From NCBI GenBank assembly GCA_037447655.1, contig JBBHKE010001485.1, positions 62,001 through 126,000 of the forward strand: a stretch of 64,000 bases of DNA. Reading direction: 5' to 3'. The notes under the pieces were generated by a model, which had not been told where the DNA came from, did no database searches, and saw only the letters and a list, made by a program, of their open reading frames with translations. A program made the translations under genes and the position numbers. The DNA comes from Zygnema cylindricum. Its lineage: Eukaryota > Streptophyta > Zygnematophyceae > Zygnematales > Zygnemataceae. Below, in pieces: positions 1-10,852 of this stretch (position 1 is the first letter of the stretch; every line of letters starts with the position of its first letter).

Positions 1-168
1 GTGGTACTCCCTCTTTTTTTCTCTCTCCCTTTCTTACTCTTCCCTCTCTCTCCCCATCTCTCCCTCCCTCTCCCTGTCTCTGTCTCCGCCGCATGGTGCC
101 TTCCCCCAATCTTGTTTGTAATTGTGATGGTTGAGTAATCGGGTATCGTGGTATTGGGTTTTTTTCAG
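1..168 (+). other. Intron of the G8/beta-helix gene, pyrimidine-rich at its start
   Basis: The window opens inside an intron. Positions 1-90 are almost pure C/T. A normal acceptor (polypyrimidine tract then CAG) ends at 168, directly before the first recognisable exon. The 5' part of the gene, including any signal peptide, is outside the window. Confidence 0.6.
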
Positions 169-1710
169 GTGGGCGGTCAGGTAGACCTCCACGGAATGCC
201 CGAAAAAAGCGCCACTCCGTCTTGGTGCCAGCTGGCAGCAACCGCTCTGGCACAAGATTTGAACATAGTGGTGGACAATGAGCTTGCCATCGATTGGCCG
301 GTGGGAGGCCAAGTGGACGTGGCAACCACCGCCTACAACTACAATCAAACCGAATCCTTCAAAATCACTTCCGGTAACATTTCAAACCGTGAAAGCATAA
401 CATCAGATCATAACATCAAAATGACACATCGGAACACAACATCAAGCATAACCTCGAAAATTTTCTTAGAAGCATAACTCCACCACATCACTTGTAACAG
501 CAAAGCATACCTGATTTCAAACTATACATAATACAAATAAATACCATTAGAATATGACTATAGGTAGTTACATATACAAAATGCCAACTAGCAACATCTA
601 ATCACTATGCATAAAAAATATAGACATCTACAAAGGAGAAACCGTGAATAACATCAAAAAATACAGAACCTCAAACATACATAACATTAAAAACACCAAA
701 TAACTACTGTCCGCTGGGAAACTTGAAACATTGTATGAAGAAGTCATTTACCTCTTTTTCTTTTTCTGGTCAATTTGGCGAAAATTCCCTTAAAATTTTT
801 AAGGGTTTCTAACTTGTGCTCGTCCTGGGTCGGTGGGAATATTGGTTTTTCAGTCACCGTTTCTTCGGATGGACATGTGGTTATTGGACTCGATAGTCCT
901 TTGGTCTATTCACACAATGGAGTTCAAGTGAGTGATGGAATGGGAGGATGGATTGATCAACGCGGCGAGGTGGCGCTTATTTCCAGAAATATCGTCATTA
1001 CGGGAACAGACGAGGAGGAGCCATACAAACTTGAAGGTTAGTGAAGTTCAACATTTTGAAGTTTTGATGTTTGAAAGTTTTGACGTTTTCCTTCAAGCCT
1101 CTAATGTTTTCTTTCACACAAGCCGATATTTTTGTTAAATTTTGTCAGAAACTTCTAAGAAAGAAAGCCAAGTAAGTGATCGCACCGACACAAATAACTA
1201 CTACCTTGTGAAATTTTACCTACAGCGGGACCTACAAAAGAGATTTCCCACCTAAAAAAAACGAATGAGAACGCCTTACTGTTTCTTTTGCTGTTCTCGT
1301 AACCTGTGGGCCGAAAGAACGAGAAAACAAGATGTGCCTGGAGTCCCCGAAGTGAATTGTGGAAACAATTGTGTACATTGACATCTGACAAATGATTCTG
1401 TTGGTTTATTACCAAAATGAGTAACATGTGTCATGGTCGGTTGTTTAAACAAGTGGAATCACCAATTTTACGAATCTTCACTTTTTTAATGTTACATTTG
1501 TTTTATGTTTTATATTTATAGGTGGACATTTCTTCATTTTTAGGACACCCGACCCGCCACAGTTTATTGAAGGAGTGGAGTTTTACAAAATGGGTCAACA
1601 AGGAAGATTGGGACGTTACAGTATGCATTTCCATGTGATTGGGAATAGTCCCCAAACCATCGCCGTCAAAAATTCCATCAATCAAAGCAAACAGGTGGGT
1701 AATCGATCTG

Positions 1711-1747
<37 letters not shown>

Positions 1748-4700
1748 CCCCTCCCTCCCTCTCATTCTCTCTTTTTCTCTCCCTCCCTCCCTCTCATTCT
1801 CTCTTTTTCTCTCCCTCCCTCCCACTCATTCTCTCTTTTTCTCTCCCTCTTGATTTATTTTTTCACAAACTACATACATAGAAATAATTCCCTGACAATG
1901 GAGAGATTATCTGAATTTAACTGATTTTTCCGCATAATTCGGTATCAAAGTGTTGTCTTTGCTCCCCCCCCCTCCCTGCTACTCTCTTCCTCTCTCTTTC
2001 CGATTCCCTCTATCTCCCGCCCTCTCTCTCTCACATTTCCTCTCTATTTTTCTGTCCCTCTCGTTCTCAGAGATGCCTCGTGGTACATGCCACTCACAAC
2101 ATCACTATAAAAGAGAATGTGGCTTTCAACACCAGCGGCCATTGCTTCTCTCTGGAGGAGGGAGGAGAGCAAAACAATACTTTCGATTCCAATATTGCAA
2201 TTACCGGAAACAGAGGTGAATAGAAAAGCCAACATTTGCTATATACTCAAAACCGAAGTGTTATCTTCCCTTCCTAATATAAGAATAAATAAGTATAATT
2301 TCATTTATGACTTCAGTAAATTGTTTGTTTATGACTTTATGAAGTTGTGTAACCTCAGTTTTATTAAAACGAATTTAAATTTTGTTTGATCGACTTGTCA
2401 AACCTGCCCAGAAAACAAAATGAGTGGAAACGAGAGACAGGCTTGTAACCGAAGATGATTGTTTATTTACAGTTCTTTTATCGTTTATCCTTTTTCTCTT
2501 CCTCTGCGGTTAGCTACAAAATTTATCAACGGAGAAACAGACGTAAACCCGGCATTGTATTGGATTTCGGCTCCGGGAAACATACTTATAAACAATAGAG
2601 CTGTCGGATCCCTGGATTCCGGGTAAGTTTTCCCAATCATATGCATAATCCAGCATTGCTAACCTTTTTTTACCAATTTTCAAAGACAATGACATTTCAA
2701 TAGACGATCAATTCTTCCCGATCGCATCGTAATCATATCATAACATGCTGGTCAACATCACAAATGTATTTTATGTTTATATCATCACATTTCCATTGAA
2801 CAAGTCTTGTTTGCGTGAGGTATTCCAAGAATCACTCCGTTTATGTATCCTTATCGCTTGCGCTTTTCTCTTTTGTGCCCGTCCTGTTTTCAGATTTTGG
2901 TGGGACACCAGGAAAACAGTCAGAGGAAATTCTAAAAACATAGCTTCATTGCGTAAAATCAATCCCGATGAAACTCCAGTTCTTTTGTTTAAAGGAAACG
3001 TCGCACATTCTTGCCATAATGTAGGAATGAAAACTTATCCTGACGGCTTTCGACCTGTCAAGTCGGTGAGTTCTTTTTTTCTAAATTGAGACCTTTTTGT
3101 TTTTGGTCCCTTTTTATGAACACAATGTTCAGCTGCTTCGTCCTCGTTTGATGGGAAAGAAAGAATGTGTTCCGGGTGGTTTTTGCAGACGGTAGTAAAC
3201 AAGTTGGAGGACAATCTTATTTATAAACAAGTATCCCGTGGGTGAGTTATGCGATTTACCTTCGGCCGGTTGTATGGTTCTCATAAAAGCTTTAAATCTT
3301 AAACTTCAAAACGGTTGCTTCTTCAAATTCTTTGTTGCAGTCTAGCAGATGTTGGTCCTTTCAAAGGAATTTGTTATTCGTGGCCAGTACTAACTGCTTA
3401 TGATTCTTTCCTTTCCAGGATGCTTATACATTTAACCCAATCCCTCACTATTAGCGGTACTTTTGCGGACTGCGGAGTCGGAATTCTAATTCTTGAAAGT
3501 CGAGCGATCCATGTGACAAATTCGAGATTTGTTGGTCTAACCACAAACTATGGAAATCCAACCTCATGTACCAAGAAAGATGCAAGAGGCTTCTATTCGA
3601 CATGTATGCCGCGAATCGGCTGCGAGTGAGTATTTTACTTGAAAAGTCTCAATTATATTTTTTAAGTCTTTATTCTCCATCTTTTACTCATTTCGCCTCC
3701 AACTCTATACTCGAACCTCTACACCATACTCCTGAATTTTCTACTGTCTTATCTTCAATCGACATTTTCCCAAGTTTCGTTGCTTAACTTATTTGCCGCG
3801 GAGTCCCAAGAAAGATAGAACATCGACAATTGAAAAGGAAAAAAAAAGACGGAATGAAATGGCGTACACAAGCCTAACGTAAAAGACAGCAACCTGGAGT
3901 AGCCCAATAAGAGGCGAATCAGGAAATAGACAATGCATTGTTTTAACATTCTCTGCTTTTATTCTTTGCAGCATGCCATTGGCCTCCAACGACCTCGGAA
4001 GAACACATTCCGGATATTTGACCGACCCTTACTATGGAGTTCAAATCAGTCAAGAGAGGAGAATCACCGGACACACGTTACCCAACAAAGTTTCTTACTC
4101 AAAGTATGTACGCTTTTGATTCCGTCATGTGTGATTTCAAGGGAAACTATGCCTATTTCACAAAACAACAGTGAAACAAAATTAAAAGAAAAATTGAAAC
4201 ATTCATCCCTGGGAAAGTTTAAACCAGTTTAAAAAGGCACAAAAAGGTGTTTTTTGTAAAAACGGACTGATTGTGGAACCTGTGATTTTATCAGGTTTTC
4301 GAACTACAATTCGTCGTGTACTAAACCCGGAAGGTCTGCCGCTATAATTCCTGTCCGGCCAGCAATTTTGGGATCTTCTTTCAATCCCCAATTCAGTTTG
4401 AGAGTGAGTTCCCTCTCCAATTTTTTCCCCTAAACGTGTCCCTCAAATTCTCTTTATGCTCTTTCCAAATTTTGCATTTTTCCACGAACCCCTTAGTACG
4501 AGGATCCAACATATGGCATTTTTATGAAACTGAAAAGGCAGCATTACTGCATTGTATTTTCATATACAATGCAATTAAATGGTCCTATAAGTCAATAACC
4601 AAGAATTGGGCAGTGAATTCTGTCAATATCAGGGGGCCATTTCTTTTGGTATTCTTTGTGAAACTGGACAGTGGCCTGATGCTTAAGCTAGAAAGTTTAT

Positions 4701-7700
4701 AATTAGCTTTTGACTTTCCCTAAATTGGCTTTTTATGACTGATAAAAAAGTGGATTCGCTGACTTTCCACTTTTGTCCATGTTCCGTTTTTAACTGCAGG
4801 GCCTCCAGTTTTACGACAGCAATTCGTTGTATTTTCCACCTGAAACAGCTTTTTACGAGGTAACACTTACAGTTTTTTCCAGTGCTTTACAGTTTTTACC
4901 CATTTGAGATAGCCTTATTATTGTTACCAATCTCGATTTGTAGTCTCTACCTAATAAATTGTAAATTTATAGATTCTCCGCAAAAGAGAAATTGCGAGCA
5001 TTATACACTTCGAAGCAAAATGGTACAACTTCACCTTTATTTGATGTGGATTCCATAATTGTATTATCAATGCTGATGGACACAATAAAACAAGAATAAA
5101 GACTTTGCTCATGAATAAAATCGACCAAACTTTGGCAATAAACGGTGAACCAGCAAAGAGGAGAAGAAGAACAAGAAAACGTTAGGAAACCAATCACAAG
5201 ATTCGATGCCCAAACACCAATAATTAAAATGCGACACGATCGCATAATTGTTAAAATGTAACAAGATCTTCTGAACAACAGTTTAACAAAGGTAGAAACA
5301 CTCATTGTAGGATTTTTCTGCCGCCTTTATCGGATGTTTGGCAGGCAATAAACGGGACTACTTATCTTGGGGAAGTTGCAAAGTACATTGTGATGAAAGA
5401 CCTCGACGGGAGTGTTATCGGTCATCCGGGAACGATTGTCGCAAACAATGCTGGTCTTATTCCCCAGAATAAATGCACGTTTTTTCAAAATCTGAATGCG
5501 TACGGCTGTACTGGAACCTGTTATCGGACTGTTCGAGTATATTACGGTGAACCGGGCTTTGAGAAAAGCTCTAAGCCAAAAAATCAACCTGGAGACTTCA
5601 GGTGAACTTCGCTGCCATTGTGCTCATTTGTTGCCATTTTTTTATGTTGTTCAAAAAACGGCCAAGATTGTTGGCAGTAGGTTGTGAATCATAAAATCGA
5701 TTCACTTCGTTGAAATTGACATTAGTTGCTTTTGAATATCTAAGCTATCATGATTATGCATATATGTGACGCATTTTTGTTGTTCCCCTAATTATGGATC
5801 TTGAAACATTCCTCAAAAATGTCCTCCAAATCTGTGCCACGTCCCTTCTTTATATTTTTTTTGCAGTTCTTTGCGATTCACTCGACTAAGCGATAACCAA
5901 TCCCTCGTGATCACTGGAAACCTGAATGATGAATTGAGTACAAAAAAATTCGCTTTCCGAGTTTTTTTCTTAACCCTCCTTGTGGGTGAAACATACGATA
6001 TTACGGTGGTACCTCCCGATAACAATAATGCCTTTTTCCCAACTTTCATTCAAGTAAAGTACCTGGATTCGGCGGGTTCTTGCGACGATTCTGTCAGACT
6101 GCGATTTTTGCCTCCTCCCAATCTGGAGTTTCAATACACTCTGAACATGACCACAAACCCGATTTGGTACAGGTACGCTTCACAGACACGTATTAATGCA
6201 ATTCGATGCAGCATCATTGTAATACAAACGATTATTAATGTAGCTTCGCTATATTAACACAAACGTTGCAACTGGCATTACTGGGAAAAAATTGAAGTAA
6301 TCGTACAGAAGGTTGCACAAATCATACAATTTTCTGTACAATTACGAGGATTACATTTCACGGTTGTGTTATCGTTTGTAGACACTTCACTGCCAGTCGC
6401 TATTTTCAAAATTGTGTTCAAAATTCTTACGGCAAAAGCTAAATGCCTTCTGCTGTTCGGAAAATCTTTAGTGTTAATATCCATGGGCATGTTGAGCTGG
6501 CAAAATTCGTCCTCAATTCCACACATCTGCATACGACTTGTTCTGAAACTGGCAAAATTCGTCCTGATTAGTTACAAATCCCCCCTTATGCATACAATAT
6601 GTTTCGCACTAAACCGATGGAACATATGAATGACCATTTCCCACAAATAATGTGGACTAAACTAAGGCGATGGAGGGTTTGAGGAAACGGTTTGCTTGTT
6701 CTTTGTAGTTCGCTGTTCTGATAACCATGGTGGATCTTTCGCAGAGGCTGCGAAGGAACGGGGAATGAATCGGCGGCTGGGACAAAGGCGCAATATACTT
6801 ACACGTGCCAAAACGAGTTATCCTTATTGGATGTGGAATTGCCGCCGCAATTTGACGATAAAGACACTCTCACGATTGTGCCTCAATCCGGCTCGCAAGC
6901 ATGCCAAAGCGACTTGTAAGTTTGGAGACTTAAAAGACATCCGTTTGTTTTCTTTTTTCTTTAAAAGTTTTCAGTTTCGTGTGATTTCCGATGTCCAAGA
7001 TAACACCACTTTTTCCTTACTTGCTCTATTTTCCAGAACCCATAAGATAGACATGATGACTAAAAGCTTGTAGCTTCACAATTGTAAGAGTTATTGAGAG
7101 GGCAGAAATTAGGGCACAATTACCATGAATTGTTTCAAACAGATTGTGCATTGTTCAGCAGGTAAAAACCTATGATCATAGGTCACCGACACCTAATCAT
7201 GAATTGATATTTTTTTTCTTGTTTTTCTGGTTTTCTCTGCAGATCCTGCAGCATTCTTCTGGATCTCCAGAACACGTGGCTGTGGGACGCCTCTGGAGCG
7301 GAGCGGCGTCCGAATTTTTACGACCCTTCAGCTTCTACCGATTATTTCAACTCAAGCGGTTCTGCGGTTTTTGGCTACAATAATAGTAAGAGAACTTGCC
7401 GAGGGTTGGTCGATTTTCAGCCTGTTTAACTTCATTAGAGTGGACAATATTTTTTGTGAATACCTGTGTTTTGTAACAGGCTTTAGGGTCACTTTGAAAG
7501 TAGTAGGAGAAAAGACTTGCTAATACAACCCAGACTAATCATGAATGCGAACTTTTACAAGGCCCATAGCTATCAGATCCGATCACTCTAATCCCAGTTT
7601 GTGCTTATGTGAGCCAAAATAATAAAATGAGTGCTAGTAATACTATTTAGTTAAATGGCCCACAATAATGTTTTATGTGGCAAAACATAATCTAGTGTAG

Positions 7701-8730
7701 TTAATAGTAATGAACTGTCAACAGTAAAAAGTGACTTACTCTTATAGCGATGGGCAGTGGTAATTTGTTGAAAGACATTCGGTAAGGTTGTAATTGAGCA
7801 AGCATTCTCTTTCACTTTACGCTTCATTTTCTTTTTGCAAGCTCCATTGATGGACAAATACTTGGTCTACTTTAGAAGTACTGAGACCTTCTTTTGATTT
7901 TTTGGCTGTCAATTGCAGAAATTAAAGGGCTATCGACCTTCTTGCCCAAACCATCGCAAAACCTCATTACATACTATTTCCGCAACAGCTTTTCTTTGGA
8001 CGACTCAGCTTGCTACACATCCCTTTCCATCGACTTGTATTTTGAGGACGGCATTGTTCTCTATCTCAATGGCAAGGAGATTCTCCGCTCGAATATGCCG
8101 GAAGGCACAGTCAGCTCCACCACTTTGGTATGCAAAAAAACTCTAAACAGCCTTGAAAACGACTCACGAAAATTTAACCATTCTAAGAAAAAAAAAATCC
8201 TTTCCAAAAGTAGATTTTTAACCGATCCCTTTTCTTTCTCCTTTTCTTTTTGTGCAGGCTTTGACTAAAACCCAAGCTTGGATGAAGTGGCAAAGGTTCG
8301 GCTTGACCGTTCCAGGACCGCTGGATGCCTACAGTTTGGTGGACGGGACCAACACTGTCGCAGCCGAGGTCCACGTGTTCAGCAGCAAAGCAAAACGAAT
8401 GCTGTTCGACATGCGAATTGTGGGCGAATATACGTACGTCCCAAGCTGTCACACTCCATTTTTGAGCCTCAATTTGAAAGCTGAATTTCGACTTTTCTAG
8501 CATGCTCAAATATTTGTCTTTACATTATACGATGCAGTATTTGCTTTGCATCACTAGAAGTCATAATTTTTTTTCTTTCGTACAGTAAACTGTCGAATGT
8601 CATTAAGTTCCTCCCTATTGCACGGTCGACTCCTAAACCGCAGAATCCACCCATGTCAGTTAAAAACCGGACCACAGTTGACACCTTCGTTACAAACGTT
8701 ATGCGACCTCCCAGCAGATATGATTATTAG
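169..8730 (+). CDS. G8-domain / right-handed beta-helix protein (CEMIP/PKHD1L1-like), 3' part
   Basis: Eighteen exons in one frame: 169-373, 854-1036, 1522-1694, 2071-2215, 2514-2622, 2894-3065, 3189-3241, 3341-3625, 3972-4103, 4295-4403, 4800-4859, 5345-5601, 5867-6172, 6745-6915, 7243-7385, 7919-8127, 8258-8433, 8586-8730 (TAG). They give 1010 residues; the N-terminus lies upstream of the window. Exons 1-2 look like the end of a G8 domain (VDLHG, WPVGGQVDVATT, EVALISRNIVITG). Exon 3 carries the family-like MGQQGRLGRYSMHFHVIG. Exons 4-12 look like parallel beta-helix turns (VVHATHNITIKENVAF, FKGNVAHS, GILILESRAIHVTNSRF). Exons 16-17 resemble a C-terminal lectin-like module (FEDGIVLYLNGKE, GTNTVAAEVHVFS). 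Relatives are secreted or membrane glycoproteins acting on or binding extracellular polysaccharide; the substrate here is unknown. No C-terminal membrane segment is visible. Family call is good, function is inferred. Exon 8 could instead start at 3419. Confidence 0.8.
1711..1844. repeat. TC-rich simple repeat in an intron
   Basis: A (TC)n run followed by degenerate CTCTCCCTCC units inside intron 3 of the G8/beta-helix gene. Another C/T-rich stretch at 1963-2060 forms the polypyrimidine region before the acceptor at 2070. Confidence 0.85.
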
Positions 8731-9443
8731 CTTAGAGCCGCCTTAGACGACGGGCATGGATTTTCTTTTTACTTGTCTAGGGTATGTAATTTGTATATAA
8801 TCTATATTCGGCATTTTTGTTTTTTAAATAGTTTTTGCAATGTTTTTTGCTTTTGCCTTGCCTGTAGCAACTTCATCTTCACCTCCCATTCTTACAATTG
8901 GCTGCATTGGTTGGGCATCTTACAGGGTTGGTTGTACGGAAGGAGCGGGGGACGTGTAATTTTAAATATGGCGAGGTCTTTCACCAATGTCATCTACTTG
9001 ATGACAAAGAAATCGTACATTTAAACGATTTTGCCACTATGATTTGCACTTTCCTATGGAGAAAGTGTGTAATTCTTTTCTGGTTAGTTTTGAGCGCTTG
9101 GTGTTGCTTCGTTCAAGGATTCAATTCAGGATAATTAGGTCGTTTTGTGCTGCTAGTTGAGGATCTTTTATATTGTAAAGAATTGATTTTCCATGTTGGT
9201 AATGATCTTATTTGCTTTTCAAAGGGTATGCTTTTTAGACTTTGGCAAAGTACAGGCTGTAAAAAATATGCTTTAAAATAGGGTAGACATAGACGGAGAA
9301 TAGACACAAGCCAAAATCTACATTTAGAAAAACGCAATGAGTTAGATCTACAATTTTTTGTAATGTAATATGTTGAACAACATGTTCAACGCCAATTGAG
9401 AAGTTTCTCGGCAAAAAAGCTCATTATTCCAGAAAAAAAATGT
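8731..9443. other. 3' flank of the G8/beta-helix gene, nothing else seen
   Basis: A/T-rich sequence after the stop codon, presumably 3' UTR and spacer. No reading frame with exon-like borders or recognisable protein was found on either strand. Confidence 0.5.
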
Positions 9444-9716
9444 GATCTCTCTCTCCTTCTTCCCCCCCCCCCTTCTTCCCCCCCTCTCCCCTCTCTCTCC
9501 CTCTCTGACTCTCTCCCTCCCTCCGCCTCCCTTCTCTCTCTCCCCAACTATCCCACCTTCTCAACCCTCTTCTCACCATCTCCCCTCACTCTTCCACACT
9601 CTACCCTTGTCTCCCTCACCCTCTGTCCGACTCTCCCCTACTCCCCATCTCCTCTCCTTTGTCCCCCTTCCATTCAACGTCTCACTCCCTTGTCATCCCC
9701 TTCCCATCCCCCAGTC
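9444..9716. repeat. Pyrimidine-only low-complexity tract
   Basis: About 270 bp of almost uninterrupted C and T on the plus strand. Open frames of 90-130 codons here translate to Ser/Pro/Leu runs and are composition artefacts. Confidence 0.85.
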
Positions 9717-9840
9717 TTGTTAAGGTTCCGGAAAACTTGGAGTTTGGCATGTCCCACCCTTGGGAAAATTTTGCTGGCCAGGGTTTGAACTTGGGACCTG
9801 TAGTTGTGAATGCGATAACCACTGTTGCACCAGCCTGATG
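9717..9840 (-). mobile_element. tRNA-derived SINE-like fragment
   Basis: On the minus strand this reads like a degenerate tRNA: ends GGCTGG and CCAGC that can pair, an A-box-like GTGCAACAGTGGTTATCGC and a B-box-like AAGTTCAAACCCTGG. A tail follows, and the neighbouring C/T tract would be a purine-rich tail in this orientation. A shorter sequence resembling the tail lies near 10021-10060 (GGCACGTCCCACACTTAGG against GGCATGTCCCACCCTTGGG). It is too degenerate to be a working tRNA gene. Confidence 0.4.
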
Positions 9841-10302
9841 TCGGATCTCTCGGGTCCTTACTCCTTCACCTTAGAGTGTGTTTTGATTGAGGGCAGACCA
9901 CATCCTGACATTGAAAGTCAACCCTTGATCGATTCAACACCCCCTTCTCTAGAGGTAGCTGATCAATACATCCACAACCTCGATGACTCCGACGCCATGT
10001 CAGCATTCCGCATAAATCGAGATTTGGCACGTCCCACACTTAGGAATATTTCATTGGATCGCACAACAAAATCCGCTCAAAGAACTCAAAAGATCCACCA
10101 ATATAATCACACCACCAACGGAAGCAGAAACATATTCGTCATAATATAACATAGATTCTCAGGCGAAGTAGAAAAAAAAAATCGGCCAGTAGAAAGATGT
10201 TGAACAAACTTTTTTCCACACAGTATTCCCCATCTCTCTTCCTCTTTCTTACTAACTCTACAATAACACAGACTACAAAATAACTGCCTCTAAACAACAA
10301 AG
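9841..10302. other. Spacer without recognised gene
   Basis: A 130-codon frame covers 9760-10149, but its first part translates the SINE-like repeat and the rest has no recognisable motif or splice borders. I see no gene here. Confidence 0.45.
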
Positions 10303-10304
10303 GC

Positions 10305-10390
<86 letters not shown>
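10303..10390. repeat. (TC)n microsatellite ending at an assembly gap
   Basis: About 88 bp of nearly perfect CT dinucleotides, running directly into the N run. Long dinucleotide arrays commonly break assemblies, so the true array is probably longer. Confidence 0.95.
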
Positions 10391-10400
10391 NNNNNNNNNN
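10391..10400. other. Assembly gap (10 N)
   Basis: Ten Ns of probably arbitrary length. The order and orientation of the two sides may not be reliable, and the first base after the gap is also the first base of the left arm of the mirror repeat. Confidence 0.99.
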
Positions 10401-10547
10401 CCTTTACGATACCCTGCTCGCGCTGGACAGGACTAAAACTCTCAAGTTTTGAGTACTATCGTATACGCACCAAGTGTGAACTTTTTCCCCTTTTGCCATA
10501 CCATACTTTTGCCATGGAAAAAAACAGGCGGCACGTGACCGACCACT
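10401..10547. repeat. Left arm of a mirror repeat
   Basis: Read 5' to 3', these 147 bases equal bases 10838 down to 10692 of the same strand read backwards without complementing. I compared them base by base: 145 of 147 agree, with mismatches only at 10517 and 10542 and none in the first 116. This is not an inverted repeat, because the reverse complement of the right arm does not match. Confidence 0.95.
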
Positions 10548-10691
10548 CTATTTTGTACGGTACCTTAATTAACGTCAAGGAAAAATTAAAATCATGTATC
10601 CTATTTGAGGAAAAAAATCAAAATTTTAAGAACCTAAATTAGTGTCGTTGACACTAATAACGATGCGCGGTGTAGTTGACGTAGGCTAGCG
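10548..10691. other. Spacer of the mirror repeat with a foldback-MITE end
   Basis: These 144 bp show no mirror symmetry. Around 10639-10676 it contains a motif (ACACTAATAACGATGCGCGG, then TGTAG) resembling the right ends of the foldback MITEs seen in introns near 18170, 23761 and 28173. No left end is present. Confidence 0.45.
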
Positions 10692-10838
10692 TCACCTGCC
10701 AGTGCACGGCGGACAAAAAAAAGTACCGTTTTCATACCATACCGTTTTCCCCTTTTTCAAGTGTGAACCACGCATATGCTATCATGAGTTTTGAACTCTC
10801 AAAATCAGGACAGGTCGCGCTCGTCCCATAGCATTTCC
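10692..10838. repeat. Right arm of the mirror repeat; upstream region of the IBA57-like gene
   Basis: Mirror partner of 10401-10547. It lies only 14 bp upstream of the ATG at 10853, so it would be promoter or 5' UTR of the COG0354 gene. Because it continues directly into a real gene, it is more likely than the left arm to be genuine sequence. Confidence 0.9.
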
Positions 10839-10852
10839 GCCTCCACATAGCT

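Noticed and set aside
5871-6257. 128-codon frame as a separate gene
   Set aside because: Most of it is exon 13 of the beta-helix gene (5867-6172); the rest is intron read-through.
10401-10838. Reading the paired arms as an ordinary inverted repeat or TIR element
   Set aside because: The reverse complement of the right arm does not match the left arm; only plain reversal does.
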